Assembly: GCF_001690655.1 (NCBI RefSeq)
Contig: NZ_LZHQ01000001.1
Coordinates: forward strand, 1 to 64,000
Reading direction: 5' to 3'
DNA length: 64,000 nt
From: Gilliamella sp. Occ3-1
Lineage (GTDB): Bacteria; Pseudomonadota; Gammaproteobacteria; Enterobacterales; Orbaceae
Shown: positions 47,820-57,632 of the stretch, in pieces
Numbering within the stretch: the first letter of the stretch is position 1
Layout: each line of letters begins with the position of its first letter
Notes under the pieces: model-generated
Databases searched by the model: none
Told to the model about the DNA's origin: nothing
Seen by the model: the letters and a program-made list of their open reading frames with translations, nothing else
Position numbers and translations under genes: made by a program

Positions 47820-49409
47820 TTATTTAGGTATAAATACAGAAAAAATTGTTCCATAAGGGATATTATCTTCAAATGTAATATAACCATTGGCCTTTTTTAT
47901 ATAGGTTGAAACAAGGTGTAAACCAATACCATGTTCTTTACCTTCTTGCGATGTGACGCCAGGTTCGAAAATTGAATCGCGAATATTTTCATCAATGCCA
48001 CAGCCTTGATCAGTTACCTCTAATACAACTTCATCTGTTGCGTCGCTAAGATAGAGATAAATAGTTTTATCTCCGTGCTCGTTTTTTAAGCTAGCGTTAA
48101 AAGCGTTATCAAGCAAATTACCTAAAATTGACATAAATTCAATTTCAGTGATAAGTGAAGGTAATGCATTTAATTGGCATGCTGGATCAAATACTAGATT
48201 TAAACCAATTTCATGTGCTTTTGAATATTTTCCAATTAATAAACCACATATAGCCGGCACATTAAAATGTTCGGTGATAAAGTCTAAATTACTTTGATTA
48301 TTGGCAGATTGCAATGCAATAAATGATTGCGCTTCTTCATAACGTTTCATATAAATTAACCCAGATAAAGTTGCCAACCAATTAAGATGCTCATGTCTTA
48401 ATGCGCGTAAATTATCTACATATTGGGTTACTTGTGTTAATTGCATGCTTAATATATTAATATCATCAAAGTTACGAAAAGTAATTACCCAGCCTTGAAT
48501 TTTATCATCAATGACTACTCGAACTCTGCTTGCTATGACAATCATGTTATTGAAATAGCAAATATGGTCATGTATATCTTCAGTTTGACTTTCTTTTTTA
48601 TAAATGAAGTCGCTTGATTTAATAAATTCGCTTAAATCATATTCATGTAACTCATCGTCACTTATCTTAATATTTAACATTGTACGAGCAGATTGATTGA
48701 TATTGATGATTTTATGATTAAGATCGATTGCGATAACACCTTCAAAAATCGATTCCATGATCGATTTCTGACTTTTTACTAGTAGTGCAATTGCTTTAGG
48801 TTCTAAATTAAACATCTGTTTTTTAATCGCTTTTGAAAAGCAATATGAAAAGATAAATAATGCTAAGAATAGCAAGGAGCAAAAAATGATAAACGGTATA
48901 AATTGTTGTATATGCAGTGCATAAATATCATCAATCATATAACCGACCGAGACAATGCCAATAACCTTATCATATTCGACAATCGGAGCTTTACCCCTTA
49001 ATGCTAAGCCAAGAGAACCTTCACTAATGGTGATACTACTATTACCATTAAGGACCTCTTGATTATCATCCCCAACCATAGGGGAGTGTAAAGGGCTATT
49101 AGCTGTATGAAATAGACGATTAGCATTGGCATCGCCAATAACAATATAGCTCGCATCACTTTGTTTAAATATGCCTGTAATTAAATCGGCTATTTTATTG
49201 GTGTTTTTGTCTTTGACATATTCAATTAAACTTGGTAAAACAGATAACTCTTTTGCTTGAATTTGCGCTTTTTCGCCCAAGCTTCTATACAAATTTGTTT
49301 CAGTTGTGTTCCAAATATAGCTTTGTAATAGCGCAAGAACAATCAACGAAAAAAACAAAAGCGAGAAAAAAAGTTTTGTGGTAAATGATAAATAGATTTT
49401 TTTTCGCAT
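47820..49409 (-). CDS. citA: Citrate sensor histidine kinase CitA/DpiB
   Basis: Membrane histidine kinase. Two helices (about 12-32 and 172-195) flank a periplasmic PAS/Cache domain. The citrate-coordinating residues known from Klebsiella CitA are conserved as Arg98 and His101 (NRLFHT) and Arg138 and Lys140 (ALRGKAP). A cytoplasmic PAS domain, the phosphoacceptor His in LRALRHEHLNWLATLSG, and an ATPase domain (ILGNLLDNAFNA; DQGCGI; GIGLHLV) follow. It faces citS across a divergent promoter region. Confidence 0.93.
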   Translation of the reverse strand: MRKKIYLSFTTKLFFSLLFFSLIVLALLQSYIWNTTETNLYRSLGEKAQIQAKELSVLPSLIEYVKDKNTNKIADLITGIFKQSDASYIVIGDANANRLFHTANSPLHSPMVGDDNQEVLNGNSSITISEGSLGLALRGKAPIVEYDKVIGIVSVGYMIDDIYALHIQQFIPFIIFCSLLFLALFIFSYCFSKAIKKQMFNLEPKAIALLVKSQKSIMESIFEGVIAIDLNHKIININQSARTMLNIKISDDELHEYDLSEFIKSSDFIYKKESQTEDIHDHICYFNNMIVIASRVRVVIDDKIQGWVITFRNFDDINILSMQLTQVTQYVDNLRALRHEHLNWLATLSGLIYMKRYEEAQSFIALQSANNQSNLDFITEHFNVPAICGLLIGKYSKAHEIGLNLVFDPACQLNALPSLITEIEFMSILGNLLDNAFNASLKNEHGDKTIYLYLSDATDEVVLEVTDQGCGIDENIRDSIFEPGVTSQEGKEHGIGLHLVSTYIKKANGYITFEDNIPYGTIFSVFIPK

Positions 49410-49502
49410 TTTATATTTGCTTTTTTCAAAATAAGTTCAAATAAGTGTATCACAGCATTAAAAAACATATATCCTTTAAAACCATAAAAACCACAGTTAA
49501 TT

Positions 49503-49518
49503 TATGATTTATATCACA
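49503..49518 (+). promoter_or_regulatory. CRP-like site upstream of citS
   Basis: TATGA-TTTATA-TCACA matches the CRP core TGTGA-N6-TCACA at nine of ten positions, 76 bp before the citS start and in the divergent citA-citS region. CitB sites are also expected here but were not resolved. Confidence 0.5.
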
Positions 49519-49594
49519 AAAAAATTATTAAATTTTTGTAAAGATACGCACCAACAATTTCGAATAAATTAAGACATTTTGGAGAAAAAATTAA

Positions 49595-50974
49595 ATGGTG
49601 AATTTTAACTCATCTGAAAAAATCATTAACGAAAAAGAATCGACAGGTAAGACTGTTACAGAAAATCTGACAGGTTGGCCGTATAATTGGTGGCGATTGA
49701 TGGATAACTATAAAATTGGTGTTATCCCTCTTCCTTTATTTATTATTGCAGGAATTCTTATTTTTACTGAAGTGTTTGTAACAGGTAAATTACCTAGTGA
49801 AATCGTTGTAATGGTTGTTACTTGTGCTTTTTTTGGCTTTCTATGTGGTGAGATTGGTAAACGTTTACCGATCATTGGAAAAATGGGTGCTGCAGCAATT
49901 TGTGCAACCTTTATTCCATCAGCTCTAGTTTATTATGGTATTCTTCCTGAACCAGTTGTTGATGCAACAAAAAAATTCTATAAAGATACACATATTCTTT
50001 ATTTATACATCTGTTGTATCATCGTGGGTAGTATTATGCATATGGATAAGAAAACACTTATCCAAGGATTCTTAAAAATCTTCGGTCCAATGGTATGTGG
50101 TGAAATAGTTGGTATGCTTGTTGGTGTTGGTGTTGGTTATTTGCTTGGTTTAACACCATTTGAAACATTCTTCTTCTTAGTATTACCTATTATGGCTGGT
50201 GGTGTTGGTGAAGGTGCGATTCCACTTTCAATCGGGTACGCTTCAATCTTAGGTATGGAACAAGGTGATGCGCTTGGTCGTGTGTTACCAATCGTAATGT
50301 TAGGTGGTTTAACTGGCATTATCTGTGGTGGTATTCTTAATCGTATTGGTAAAGCTTATCCACACTTAACAGGTAACGGCCGACTATTACCTGCAGACGA
50401 TGAAGTCGCTGATAAAAAAGCAGCCAAAACTGAATCGATTATGGATGTAACAACATTTGCTTCAGGTGTATTATTAGCGGCTATTCTTTATATGGTTGGT
50501 ATGATTGGTCACAAAGTGACTGGTATTCCAGCTCCAGTAGGAATGCTATTTGCAGCTGTTTTTGTTAAATTAGTATCTGGTGTTTCACCTAAAGTATTAA
50601 GTGGTTCACAAGTTGTTTATAAATTTTTCCAGACGTCTGTTACCTATCCAATTTTATTTGCAGTAGGTGTAGCAATTACACCATGGGAAAAAATTGTTGA
50701 AGCGTTCACTATTACAAACTTAATTGTTATTGTTTGTACAGTTGTTAGTTTGGTTACTACTGGTTTCTTTGTTGCTAAAAAACTTGGTATGTATCCAGTT
50801 GATGCTGCTGTTATTTCTTGTTGTCAAAGTGGCCAAGGTGGAACAGGTGACGTGGCAATTTTAACTGCTGCAGAACGTATGGAACTTATGCCATTTGCAC
50901 AAATTGCAACTCGTATTGGTGGTGCTATTAATGTATCAATATCATTACTTATTCTCGGCAATTTCTTAGTATAG
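49595..50974 (+). CDS. citS: Citrate:sodium symporter (2-hydroxycarboxylate transporter family)
   Basis: Imports citrate with sodium ions. The 459-residue protein shows both re-entrant-loop GGxG motifs of the 2HCT family, AGGVGEGAIPLS at about 205-216 and SGQGGTGDVAIL at about 413-424. The hydrophilic N-terminus (about 1-40) ends in NWWRLMDNYKIG, as in CitS. Specificity for citrate rather than malate is inferred from the citAB and lyase genes. Confidence 0.93.
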   Translation: MVNFNSSEKIINEKESTGKTVTENLTGWPYNWWRLMDNYKIGVIPLPLFIIAGILIFTEVFVTGKLPSEIVVMVVTCAFFGFLCGEIGKRLPIIGKMGAAAICATFIPSALVYYGILPEPVVDATKKFYKDTHILYLYICCIIVGSIMHMDKKTLIQGFLKIFGPMVCGEIVGMLVGVGVGYLLGLTPFETFFFLVLPIMAGGVGEGAIPLSIGYASILGMEQGDALGRVLPIVMLGGLTGIICGGILNRIGKAYPHLTGNGRLLPADDEVADKKAAKTESIMDVTTFASGVLLAAILYMVGMIGHKVTGIPAPVGMLFAAVFVKLVSGVSPKVLSGSQVVYKFFQTSVTYPILFAVGVAITPWEKIVEAFTITNLIVIVCTVVSLVTTGFFVAKKLGMYPVDAAVISCCQSGQGGTGDVAILTAAERMELMPFAQIATRIGGAINVSISLLILGNFLV

Positions 50975-50986
50975 ATTTTACATATT

Positions 50987-51022
50987 AAATGACAACCTTA
51001 GTTTATACTAAGGTTGTCATTT
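50987..51022 (+). terminator. Strong hairpin between citS and the FAH gene
   Basis: A perfect 16-bp stem (50987-51002 with 51007-51022) and a four-base loop TTAT, 13 bp after citS. There is only a weak T-run (TTTCTATTT). It could be a partial terminator or protect citS mRNA. Confidence 0.75.
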
Positions 51023-51067
51023 CTATTTGATATTTACAATTAACAAAATAGTTTTTAAGGAGTTTTC

Positions 51068-51907
51068 ATGAAGCTTGTTAGTTATCTTGTCTCTGGTAGA
51101 GCAAGTTTTGGTCTTCTTACTCACAACGGTATTGTTGATTTAAAGCAAAAATTAGGTGATAAATACGCTGATTTAAAATCACTACTTGCCGATAAAGAAG
51201 GACTATCCGTTGCCAAAACCTATCTTGATGCCCCAAGTGACATTGATGAACAAGACATTACTTATTTGCCCGTCATTCCAAATCCAAACAAAATTCTATG
51301 CGTTGGCATGAACTATGCCGAAAAACGGGCTGAATTTAATGAAACCAGTTCAGCACCAACGCTTTTTGTTCGTTTCCCTGATTCTCAAACAGGTCATAAA
51401 ACTAACATTATTAAACCAGCTATTACTAATGAGTTGGATTATGAAGGAGAATTAGCTATTATTATAGGTAAAGCTGGTTTTCGTATTAAGCAAGAAGATG
51501 CGTTATCATATGTAGCTGGTTATAGCTGTTATATGGATGGTTCTATTCGTGACTGGCAATACACTTGGTTTACTGCAGGTAAAAACTGGCCTAACACTGG
51601 TGCTTTCGGTCCATGCATTACAACAAGCGATGAAATCCCTGATCCAAAAGTATTATCTTTAACTACTTATTTAAATGGCGAACAAATGCAACACGATTCA
51701 GTTAAAAATCTTGTGCATACCGTGCCTGAATTAATTTCTTATATTAGTACTTTTACACGTTTATCTCCGGGTGATGTTATTCTTACTGGATCACCAGGTG
51801 GAGTTGGTAAAAAACGTAATCCTCCAGTATTTATGAAAGATGGCGATACAATTGAAGTCGAAATTACAGGAATTGGTCGACTAACTAATTATGTAGTAGC
51901 TGAATAG
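51068..51907 (+). CDS. Fumarylacetoacetate hydrolase family protein
   Basis: FAH-superfamily enzyme of 279 residues. Metal ligands are suggested by Glu126 and Glu128 (LDYEGELAII) and a following Asp, with the fold blocks KILCVGMNYAEK and SPGDVILTGSPGGVG. Family members include hydrolases, isomerases and oxaloacetate decarboxylases (FAHD1). It lies between citS and citC, 10 bp before citC, so a role with citrate or its product oxaloacetate is plausible. The His of the FAHD1 catalytic dyad (in NYADH) appears as Lys here, so decarboxylase activity is uncertain. Confidence 0.85.
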   Translation: MKLVSYLVSGRASFGLLTHNGIVDLKQKLGDKYADLKSLLADKEGLSVAKTYLDAPSDIDEQDITYLPVIPNPNKILCVGMNYAEKRAEFNETSSAPTLFVRFPDSQTGHKTNIIKPAITNELDYEGELAIIIGKAGFRIKQEDALSYVAGYSCYMDGSIRDWQYTWFTAGKNWPNTGAFGPCITTSDEIPDPKVLSLTTYLNGEQMQHDSVKNLVHTVPELISYISTFTRLSPGDVILTGSPGGVGKKRNPPVFMKDGDTIEVEITGIGRLTNYVVAE

Positions 51908-51917
51908 AGGTAAATTT

Positions 51918-52952
51918 ATGTACGATTTAGTTGATTATGCCGTTGTTGATATTTCTAAAGCAGAACAAGATTATAAAGAAGTTAAACAGTTGCTATCTCG
52001 CTCTGATCTTGATCTGGATTCACAAGTTACTGTTTTTATGGTAGCTAAAATCAATGAACAAATTATTGCTTGTGCAGGTATTGATCGCAATATTATTAAA
52101 TGTGTTGCTATTGATCCTAATTATCGTGGCAATCAACTAAATCTAACCTTGATGGATCATGCAATAAAATATGCCAATGAAAATGGCTATTTCCATCTTT
52201 TTTTGTATACAAAACCTGAAAATATAGATTTTTTTAAAGGATGTGGGTTTTATCCTATTGTTGAAATAACAGATCTTGTCGTCTTAATGGAAAACAATCC
52301 GGTTGGAATAAGACAATATTGTAAACAACTAAGCACGCAACAAAAAGAAGGGAGTAAAATCGGTAGCATTGTTATGAATGCTAATCCTTTCACTAAAGGC
52401 CATCAATATCTTATTCAATATGCTGCAAGTCAATGTGATTGGTTGCATGTTTTTGTTGTCAATGAAAATGCATCGCTATTTTCATTTGATACACGTTTGA
52501 AATTAGTTAAAGATGGTACTAAACAGATAAAAAATGTTACAGTACATGCAAGTTCTCCTTATATTATTTCAAGAGCAACATTTCCAACTTATTTTCTAAA
52601 AGATAAGACAAAAATCGATCAGGCCTATATGGGTATCGATCTGCTTATATTCCGAAATTATATTGCTCCAGCGCTTAATATTAACTATCGATTTGTTGGA
52701 ACTGAACCCTATGACGAAGTAACTAAGGCTTATAATGAAGCAATGTCTTATTGGCTTGAAGATAAAGCAGTTAGTAACCACTCAGCAATTACTTTTGTTG
52801 AAGTTCAACGAATAACCGAAGGTGATACTATTGTATCAGCTTCATTAGTAAGAAAATTATTGGCATCAGGGCAATATGAAGAGGTAAAAAAACTAGTTCC
52901 ATCTACTACATGGGATTACCTTTCAGCTAATTTGGATAAATTTAAAATTTAA
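51918..52952 (+). CDS. citC: [Citrate (pro-3S)-lyase] ligase CitC
   Basis: Activates citrate lyase by acetylating the thiol of its prosthetic group with ATP and acetate. The N-terminus is a GNAT-like domain (about 1-125) and the C-terminus a nucleotidyltransferase domain with NANPFTKGHQYLI at about residues 154-166 and SASLVRKLLASG near 310. The 344 residues fit the family. It heads citCDEF. Confidence 0.95.
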   Translation: MYDLVDYAVVDISKAEQDYKEVKQLLSRSDLDLDSQVTVFMVAKINEQIIACAGIDRNIIKCVAIDPNYRGNQLNLTLMDHAIKYANENGYFHLFLYTKPENIDFFKGCGFYPIVEITDLVVLMENNPVGIRQYCKQLSTQQKEGSKIGSIVMNANPFTKGHQYLIQYAASQCDWLHVFVVNENASLFSFDTRLKLVKDGTKQIKNVTVHASSPYIISRATFPTYFLKDKTKIDQAYMGIDLLIFRNYIAPALNINYRFVGTEPYDEVTKAYNEAMSYWLEDKAVSNHSAITFVEVQRITEGDTIVSASLVRKLLASGQYEEVKKLVPSTTWDYLSANLDKFKI

Positions 52953-52973
52953 TACGTTTTAAAAGGTAAAAAA

Positions 52974-53264
52974 ATGAAAATACAAAAAGAAGCCATGGCG
53001 GGGACTCTTGAATCTAGCGATTTGTTAGTCAAAGTCATGCCAAACACGGGAATTGAAATTGTTATTAATAGTGATGTTAATAAACAATTTGGCGATCAAA
53101 TCCGTGCGGTTGTTGATCAAACTTTAAATGAGCTTAATGTAACCGACGGTTTAATCATTATTGATGATAAAGGTGCACTTGATTGCGCTATTAAAGCTAG
53201 AGTTCAATGTGCAGTTTTACGTGGCGCAGAAGAAGAAAACTTAGATTGGAGTAAATTACTATGA
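52974..53264 (+). CDS. citD: Citrate lyase acyl carrier protein CitD
   Basis: Gamma subunit of citrate lyase, carrying the triphosphoribosyl-dephospho-CoA group on Ser14 ([11 protein letters not shown]). The 96 residues are of usual length. It overlaps citE by four bases. Confidence 0.95.
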   Translation: MKIQKEAMAGTLESSDLLVKVMPNTGIEIVINSDVNKQFGDQIRAVVDQTLNELNVTDGLIIIDDKGALDCAIKARVQCAVLRGAEEENLDWSKLL

Positions 53265-54148
53265 AAAAATTACGTCGAAGTATGCTATTTCTTCCAGGTG
53301 CAAACGCCGCTATGTTATCAACTTCGTTTGTTTATAAGCCTGATTCAATCATGTTCGATCTTGAAGATGCCGTTTCAATTAAGGAAAAAGATTCAGCACG
53401 TTTATTAGTTGCACAAACTTTACTTCTTCCTGTTTATAAAGAGCACGGAATTGAAACAGTAGTACGAATCAACGCGCTTGATACTCCATTTGGTCTAAAA
53501 GACCTTGAAGCAGTTGTAAGAGCTGGTGTTGATGTAGTACGTTTACCTATGACTAACTGTGCTGAAGATATTCATGAGTTAGAAGCTCATGTTGAAAGAA
53601 TCGAAAAAGAGTGTGGGCGTGAAGTTGGTAGCACTAAATTAATGGCTGCAATCGAATCTGCTCAAGGTGTTGTTAATGCCGTTTCTATCGCTAAATCTTC
53701 TCCACGTTTAATCGGTATTGCGCTAGCTGCATTTGACTATCTTGTTGATATGCAAACTGAACGTGGCGATGGTACAGAATTATTCTATGCTCGCTGTGCA
53801 GTATTACATGCAGCACGTGTGGCTAAAATTGATGCTTTTGACGTTGTTTACTCTAATGTTAATGATGATGAAGGTTTCTTGAAAGAAGTCAGCTTAATCA
53901 AAAAATTAGGTTACAACGGTAAATCGCTCATTAATCCTAGACAAATCGATCTGCTCCACAATGCTTATGCTCCAACAGCAGCTGAAGTTGAACATGCCCA
54001 AAAAGTGGTTGAAGCAGCAGAAGAGGGAGAAAGAAAAGGCCTTGGCGTTATTTCTCTAAATGGCAAAATGATTGATGCACCGATTATTGCTCGAGCTAGA
54101 AAAGTTATTGAGTTGGCTAAGTATTCTGGTGTACGTAAAGAAATTTGA
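53261..54148 (+). CDS. citE: Citrate lyase beta subunit CitE
   Basis: Cleaves citryl-thioester into acetyl-thioester and oxaloacetate. The 295-residue TIM-barrel protein begins [15 protein letters not shown] and has the metal- and substrate-binding blocks MFDLEDAVS and [11 protein letters not shown]. It is coupled to citD by ATGA overlap and followed by citF after 12 bp. Confidence 0.96.
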   Translation: MKKLRRSMLFLPGANAAMLSTSFVYKPDSIMFDLEDAVSIKEKDSARLLVAQTLLLPVYKEHGIETVVRINALDTPFGLKDLEAVVRAGVDVVRLPMTNCAEDIHELEAHVERIEKECGREVGSTKLMAAIESAQGVVNAVSIAKSSPRLIGIALAAFDYLVDMQTERGDGTELFYARCAVLHAARVAKIDAFDVVYSNVNDDEGFLKEVSLIKKLGYNGKSLINPRQIDLLHNAYAPTAAEVEHAQKVVEAAEEGERKGLGVISLNGKMIDAPIIARARKVIELAKYSGVRKEI

Positions 54149-54160
54149 TAGGATTGAAAA

Positions 54161-55690
54161 ATGACTACTTCTATAAACAAAAAAATTGATGATTTGCTTA
54201 AACAGCACCCTGATCTCAAGAATATTAAGCCTTTTGTTGATGCTAACGCAACAACACCATATTTAAAAGATGAGTCTAAATATACGCGTAAATTGTGTGA
54301 TTCTATTGAGCAAGCAATTAAAAAATGTGAATTGCGTGATGGTATGACTATCTCTTTTCACCATGCATTTCGTGAAGGCGATAAGGTTATCAACAAAGTT
54401 GTTGAGACTATCAGCAATTTAGGCATTAAAAATTTGACGCTAGCTTCAAGTTCTTTATTAAGCTGTAACTCAGCGTTAATTCCTCATATCGAATCTGGTG
54501 TAATTACTAAAATTTATACCTCTGGTTTACGTGGTAAATTAGCCGATGCGATTTCTCACGGTTTAATGGATAACCCAGTCCATATCCATTCTCATGGTGG
54601 ACGTGTAAAACTGATCCAAAGTGGTGAAATTAACATTGATATCGCATTTTTAGCTGTATCAACCGCTGATGAACAAGGTAACGCTAATGGTGTATCTGGA
54701 AAATCACAATGTGGTGCTCTAGGTTATGCTATGGTTGATGCGCAATTTGCGAAGAAAGTTGTACTATTAACTGAGGATATTGTTGGATATCCTAACCATC
54801 CAGCAAGTATTCGCCAAGATCAAGTTGATTATATTGTTAAAGTTGATGAAGTGGGTGACCCAACTAAAATTAGTGTGGGCGCAGCGCGTATCACTAGCAA
54901 TCCACGCGAGCTGATGATCGCTCGTTATGCAGCTGATGTTATTGAACACTCTGGTTATTTTAAAGATGGTTTTTCAATCCAAACTGGTTCTGGTGCATCG
55001 TCAACTGCAGCAACTCGTTTCCTTGAAAATCGCATGCGTGCGAAAAATATCACTGCATCATTTGCTTTAGGTGGTATTACAGCAAGTATTGTTGATCTTC
55101 ACGAAAAAGGATTAGTTAAACGTTTATTAGATACTCAAAGTTTTGACGGCACTGCGGGGCAATCTTTAGGTAAAAATAAAGATCATATCGAAGTTTCAAC
55201 TAATGTTTATGCAAATCCTGCCTCAAAAGGTGCAAGTGTTGATGAGCTTGATATTGTTATTTTAAGTGCGTTAGAAATCGACCTTGATTACAATGTTAAT
55301 GTATTAACTGGTTCTGACGGTGTAATGCGCGGTGCTTCTGGTGGTCACTGTGATACAGCTGCTGGTGCAAACTTAACAATTGTTGTTGCGCCACTCATTC
55401 GTAGCCGTATTCCAACAGTAATTAAAAAGGTAACAACATTAGTTACTCCTGGTGAAAGCGTTGATGTGCTAGTCACTGACCATGGTATTGCTGTTAACCC
55501 TAATCGTCCAGAAATTGCTGAACGTTTAAAAGCAGCTAATTTACCAATTATGAGCATTGAAGAGCTTTATCAACGTGCTGTGTCTTTAACTGGTGAACCA
55601 AAACCAATCGAATTTAATGATAAAATCGTTGGTATCGTACATTTCCGTGATGGCTCTGTTATTGATGTCGTACGCCAAGTTAAAGATTAA
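54161..55690 (+). CDS. citF: Citrate lyase alpha subunit CitF
   Basis: Citrate:acetyl-ACP transferase subunit of citrate lyase. The 509 residues match the family (510 in E. coli). Recognisable blocks are FHHAFREGDKVIN, HSHGGRVKLIQSGEI, and GSDGVMRGASGGHCDTAAGA near 385-405. It ends the tight citCDEF run before a hairpin terminator. Confidence 0.96.
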   Translation: MTTSINKKIDDLLKQHPDLKNIKPFVDANATTPYLKDESKYTRKLCDSIEQAIKKCELRDGMTISFHHAFREGDKVINKVVETISNLGIKNLTLASSSLLSCNSALIPHIESGVITKIYTSGLRGKLADAISHGLMDNPVHIHSHGGRVKLIQSGEINIDIAFLAVSTADEQGNANGVSGKSQCGALGYAMVDAQFAKKVVLLTEDIVGYPNHPASIRQDQVDYIVKVDEVGDPTKISVGAARITSNPRELMIARYAADVIEHSGYFKDGFSIQTGSGASSTAATRFLENRMRAKNITASFALGGITASIVDLHEKGLVKRLLDTQSFDGTAGQSLGKNKDHIEVSTNVYANPASKGASVDELDIVILSALEIDLDYNVNVLTGSDGVMRGASGGHCDTAAGANLTIVVAPLIRSRIPTVIKKVTTLVTPGESVDVLVTDHGIAVNPNRPEIAERLKAANLPIMSIEELYQRAVSLTGEPKPIEFNDKIVGIVHFRDGSVIDVVRQVKD

Positions 55691-55710
55691 TTTTAATCTT
55701 TATTAATATA

Positions 55711-55750
55711 GTAATAGCCTGACATGTAAAAGTGTCATGCTATTACTTTT
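55711..55750 (+). terminator. Terminator between citF and citX
   Basis: Outer stem GTAATAGC / GCTATTAC (8 bp) and inner stem GACA / TGTC enclose an eight-base loop, followed by TTTT. It lies 20 bp after citF and just before the likely citX start, so citX expression probably depends on readthrough or another promoter. Confidence 0.8.
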
Positions 55751-55757
55751 CTATTTG

Positions 55758-56318
55758 ATGAAAAAAATGCAAATTAAATTTGATGATGGCACTCCTATTA
55801 CCCTTGAGCAAATGCTACTAGCCAAGGAAAAGCGAGTTGAAAACCAAAAGCATGCAATGACATGCTATAAATATCCAATCATATCATTAAGCATAGTTAT
55901 TCCTGGTCCTATAAAAAACAGTAGCGGAGCCCGTTATCTTTTTGACGAAGCAATTAAAGCTTTACATCTCTGTTTTTTACAAAACGATATAACAATAATC
56001 AATGAAGATCATTTCCATTACATTACTGGTTCAGAAGCAATCATAGCAATTAAATGTTCAGCTAAAACCCTTAAAAAATATTGTATTGAAGTCGAAAATA
56101 ATCACCCCTTAGGGCGTTTGTGGGACATTGATGTCATTGACATTGTTACACAAAATAGCCTTTCACGTTCTCAATTCGAAAATCAACCAAGACAATGTTT
56201 GGTCTGCAATGAAGAGGCAAAAATTTGTGGTAGAGCTAAACGGCATTCAATCGATGAAATTTTTACCGCGATAAAAAAGAAGATAGAAAATTTCAGAAAG
56301 AATAAAACATTACTTTAA
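55758..56318 (+). CDS. citX: Citrate lyase holo-ACP synthase CitX
   Basis: Transfers the phosphoribosyl-dephospho-CoA prosthetic group to CitD. The family motif HPLGRLWDIDVIDI is at about residues 120-133, with a Cys/His-rich end PRQCLVCNEEAKICGRAKRH. The ATG at 55758 is preferred over the one at 55737, which lies inside the terminator stem; no ribosome binding site is clear for either. CitG, which makes the prosthetic group precursor, is not in this window. Confidence 0.9.
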   Translation: MKKMQIKFDDGTPITLEQMLLAKEKRVENQKHAMTCYKYPIISLSIVIPGPIKNSSGARYLFDEAIKALHLCFLQNDITIINEDHFHYITGSEAIIAIKCSAKTLKKYCIEVENNHPLGRLWDIDVIDIVTQNSLSRSQFENQPRQCLVCNEEAKICGRAKRHSIDEIFTAIKKKIENFRKNKTLL

Positions 56319-56335
56319 TAAAAGTGCAAATAATA

Positions 56336-56373
56336 GGTTGATGAAATAACATTATAGCATTATATCATCAACC
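56336..56373. terminator. Hairpin between convergent citX and metB
   Basis: A 9-bp stem (GGTTGATGA / TCATCAACC) with a 20-base loop lies between convergent genes and may end both transcripts. The T-run is short (CTCTTTC). Confidence 0.6.
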
Positions 56374-56395
56374 CTCTTTCAATCTAAAAATTCAA

Positions 56396-57562
56396 TTAGA
56401 TTGTTTCAAGTGCTTGCTGTAAATCAGCCAGTAAATCAGTAATATCTTCTAAACCAACTGAAATACGTAATAGCTGATCTGAAATACCCGCTGTTTTTCG
56501 TGCTTCAGCACTAATACCTGAATGTGTCATTGTTGCTGGGTGGCAGACAAGACTTTCAACGCCACCAAGTGATTGAGCTAAGGTAATAATTTTAAGCGCT
56601 TTTAAAAACTTCGGCATTACATCGGCATTTCCAACTAGTTCAAAACTTAGTAACGAACCAAACCCCTTTTGTTGTTCTTTAGCAATATCATGCCCAAGAT
56701 TAGATGGTAAAGAGGGATGAAATACTTTTGCTATTTTTGGGTGATTAACAAGAAACTCAACAACTTTTTGGGCATTTTCTTGTTGTAAATTAACACGTGC
56801 AGCAAGAGTTCGTAACCCACGCAATAAAAGATAACTATCAAATGATGAAGTAAGCGTACCAATATTATTGGCCCACCATAAAACATCTGTAGCAAGCTGT
56901 TGGTCTTTGAAGACTAAAATTCCCGCTAATAAATCCGAATGCCCATTTAAAAATTTGGTACAAGAATGGCTGACTATATCAGCACCAAGCTCCAACGGTT
57001 TTTGTAAAATCGGCGTCATAAACGTATTATCGACTAAAACCAAAGCACCAACATCATGTGCTTGTTGGGCTATTTTTTTGATATCAACAACACGAAGTAA
57101 TGGGTTACTTGGTGTTTCAATCAATACTAATTTAGGATGTAAATTAAGTGCTTCTTGTAAGGCTATTGAATCAGATTGATCAACAAATTTCACTTTAAAA
57201 TAGCCTTTTTGGCTTAGACTATTAAAAAGTCGATAGCTACCACCATAACAATCATGAGGAGCAATAACTAAGTCATTTGGCGCTAATAAAGCAACACTGA
57301 TAAGGTGAATTGCTGACATACCACAGTTTGTTAAGATAGCATCGGCACCACCTTCTAATTTTGCAACAGTTTCTTCTACTAATCGCCGACTAGGATTCGC
57401 TTTTCGGGCATAATCAAACTTTCTTGGTTTTGCAAATTCTTCATAACGATAACAAGTAGATGGTGTAATAACAGGTACGACACTACCATATTGCTCATCA
57501 GTATTAATCCCACCACGAACAGCTATTGTTCCTTGGCTTAAATTGTTGGTTTGACTAACCAT
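56396..57562 (-). CDS. metB: Cystathionine gamma-synthase MetB
   Basis: PLP enzyme joining cysteine and O-succinylhomoserine (or the acetyl form) in methionine synthesis. The PLP lysine lies in SHSCTKFLNGHSD at about residues 198-210. APHDCYGGSYRLF and LAQSLGGVESLVCHPATMTH are family blocks. Divergence from metJ with MetJ operators between, as in E. coli, supports MetB over MetC. 388 residues. Confidence 0.93.
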   Translation of the reverse strand: MVSQTNNLSQGTIAVRGGINTDEQYGSVVPVITPSTCYRYEEFAKPRKFDYARKANPSRRLVEETVAKLEGGADAILTNCGMSAIHLISVALLAPNDLVIAPHDCYGGSYRLFNSLSQKGYFKVKFVDQSDSIALQEALNLHPKLVLIETPSNPLLRVVDIKKIAQQAHDVGALVLVDNTFMTPILQKPLELGADIVSHSCTKFLNGHSDLLAGILVFKDQQLATDVLWWANNIGTLTSSFDSYLLLRGLRTLAARVNLQQENAQKVVEFLVNHPKIAKVFHPSLPSNLGHDIAKEQQKGFGSLLSFELVGNADVMPKFLKALKIITLAQSLGGVESLVCHPATMTHSGISAEARKTAGISDQLLRISVGLEDITDLLADLQQALETI

Positions 57563-57632
57563 AATAACATTCCTCTAAATAATACTTTGCTTACTTCCAA
57601 AACAGATTGTATAAGAATAACACATTCAATAA

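Noticed and set aside
56868..57179. 103-codon frame opposite metB
   Set aside because: Antisense reading of metB with no supporting signals.
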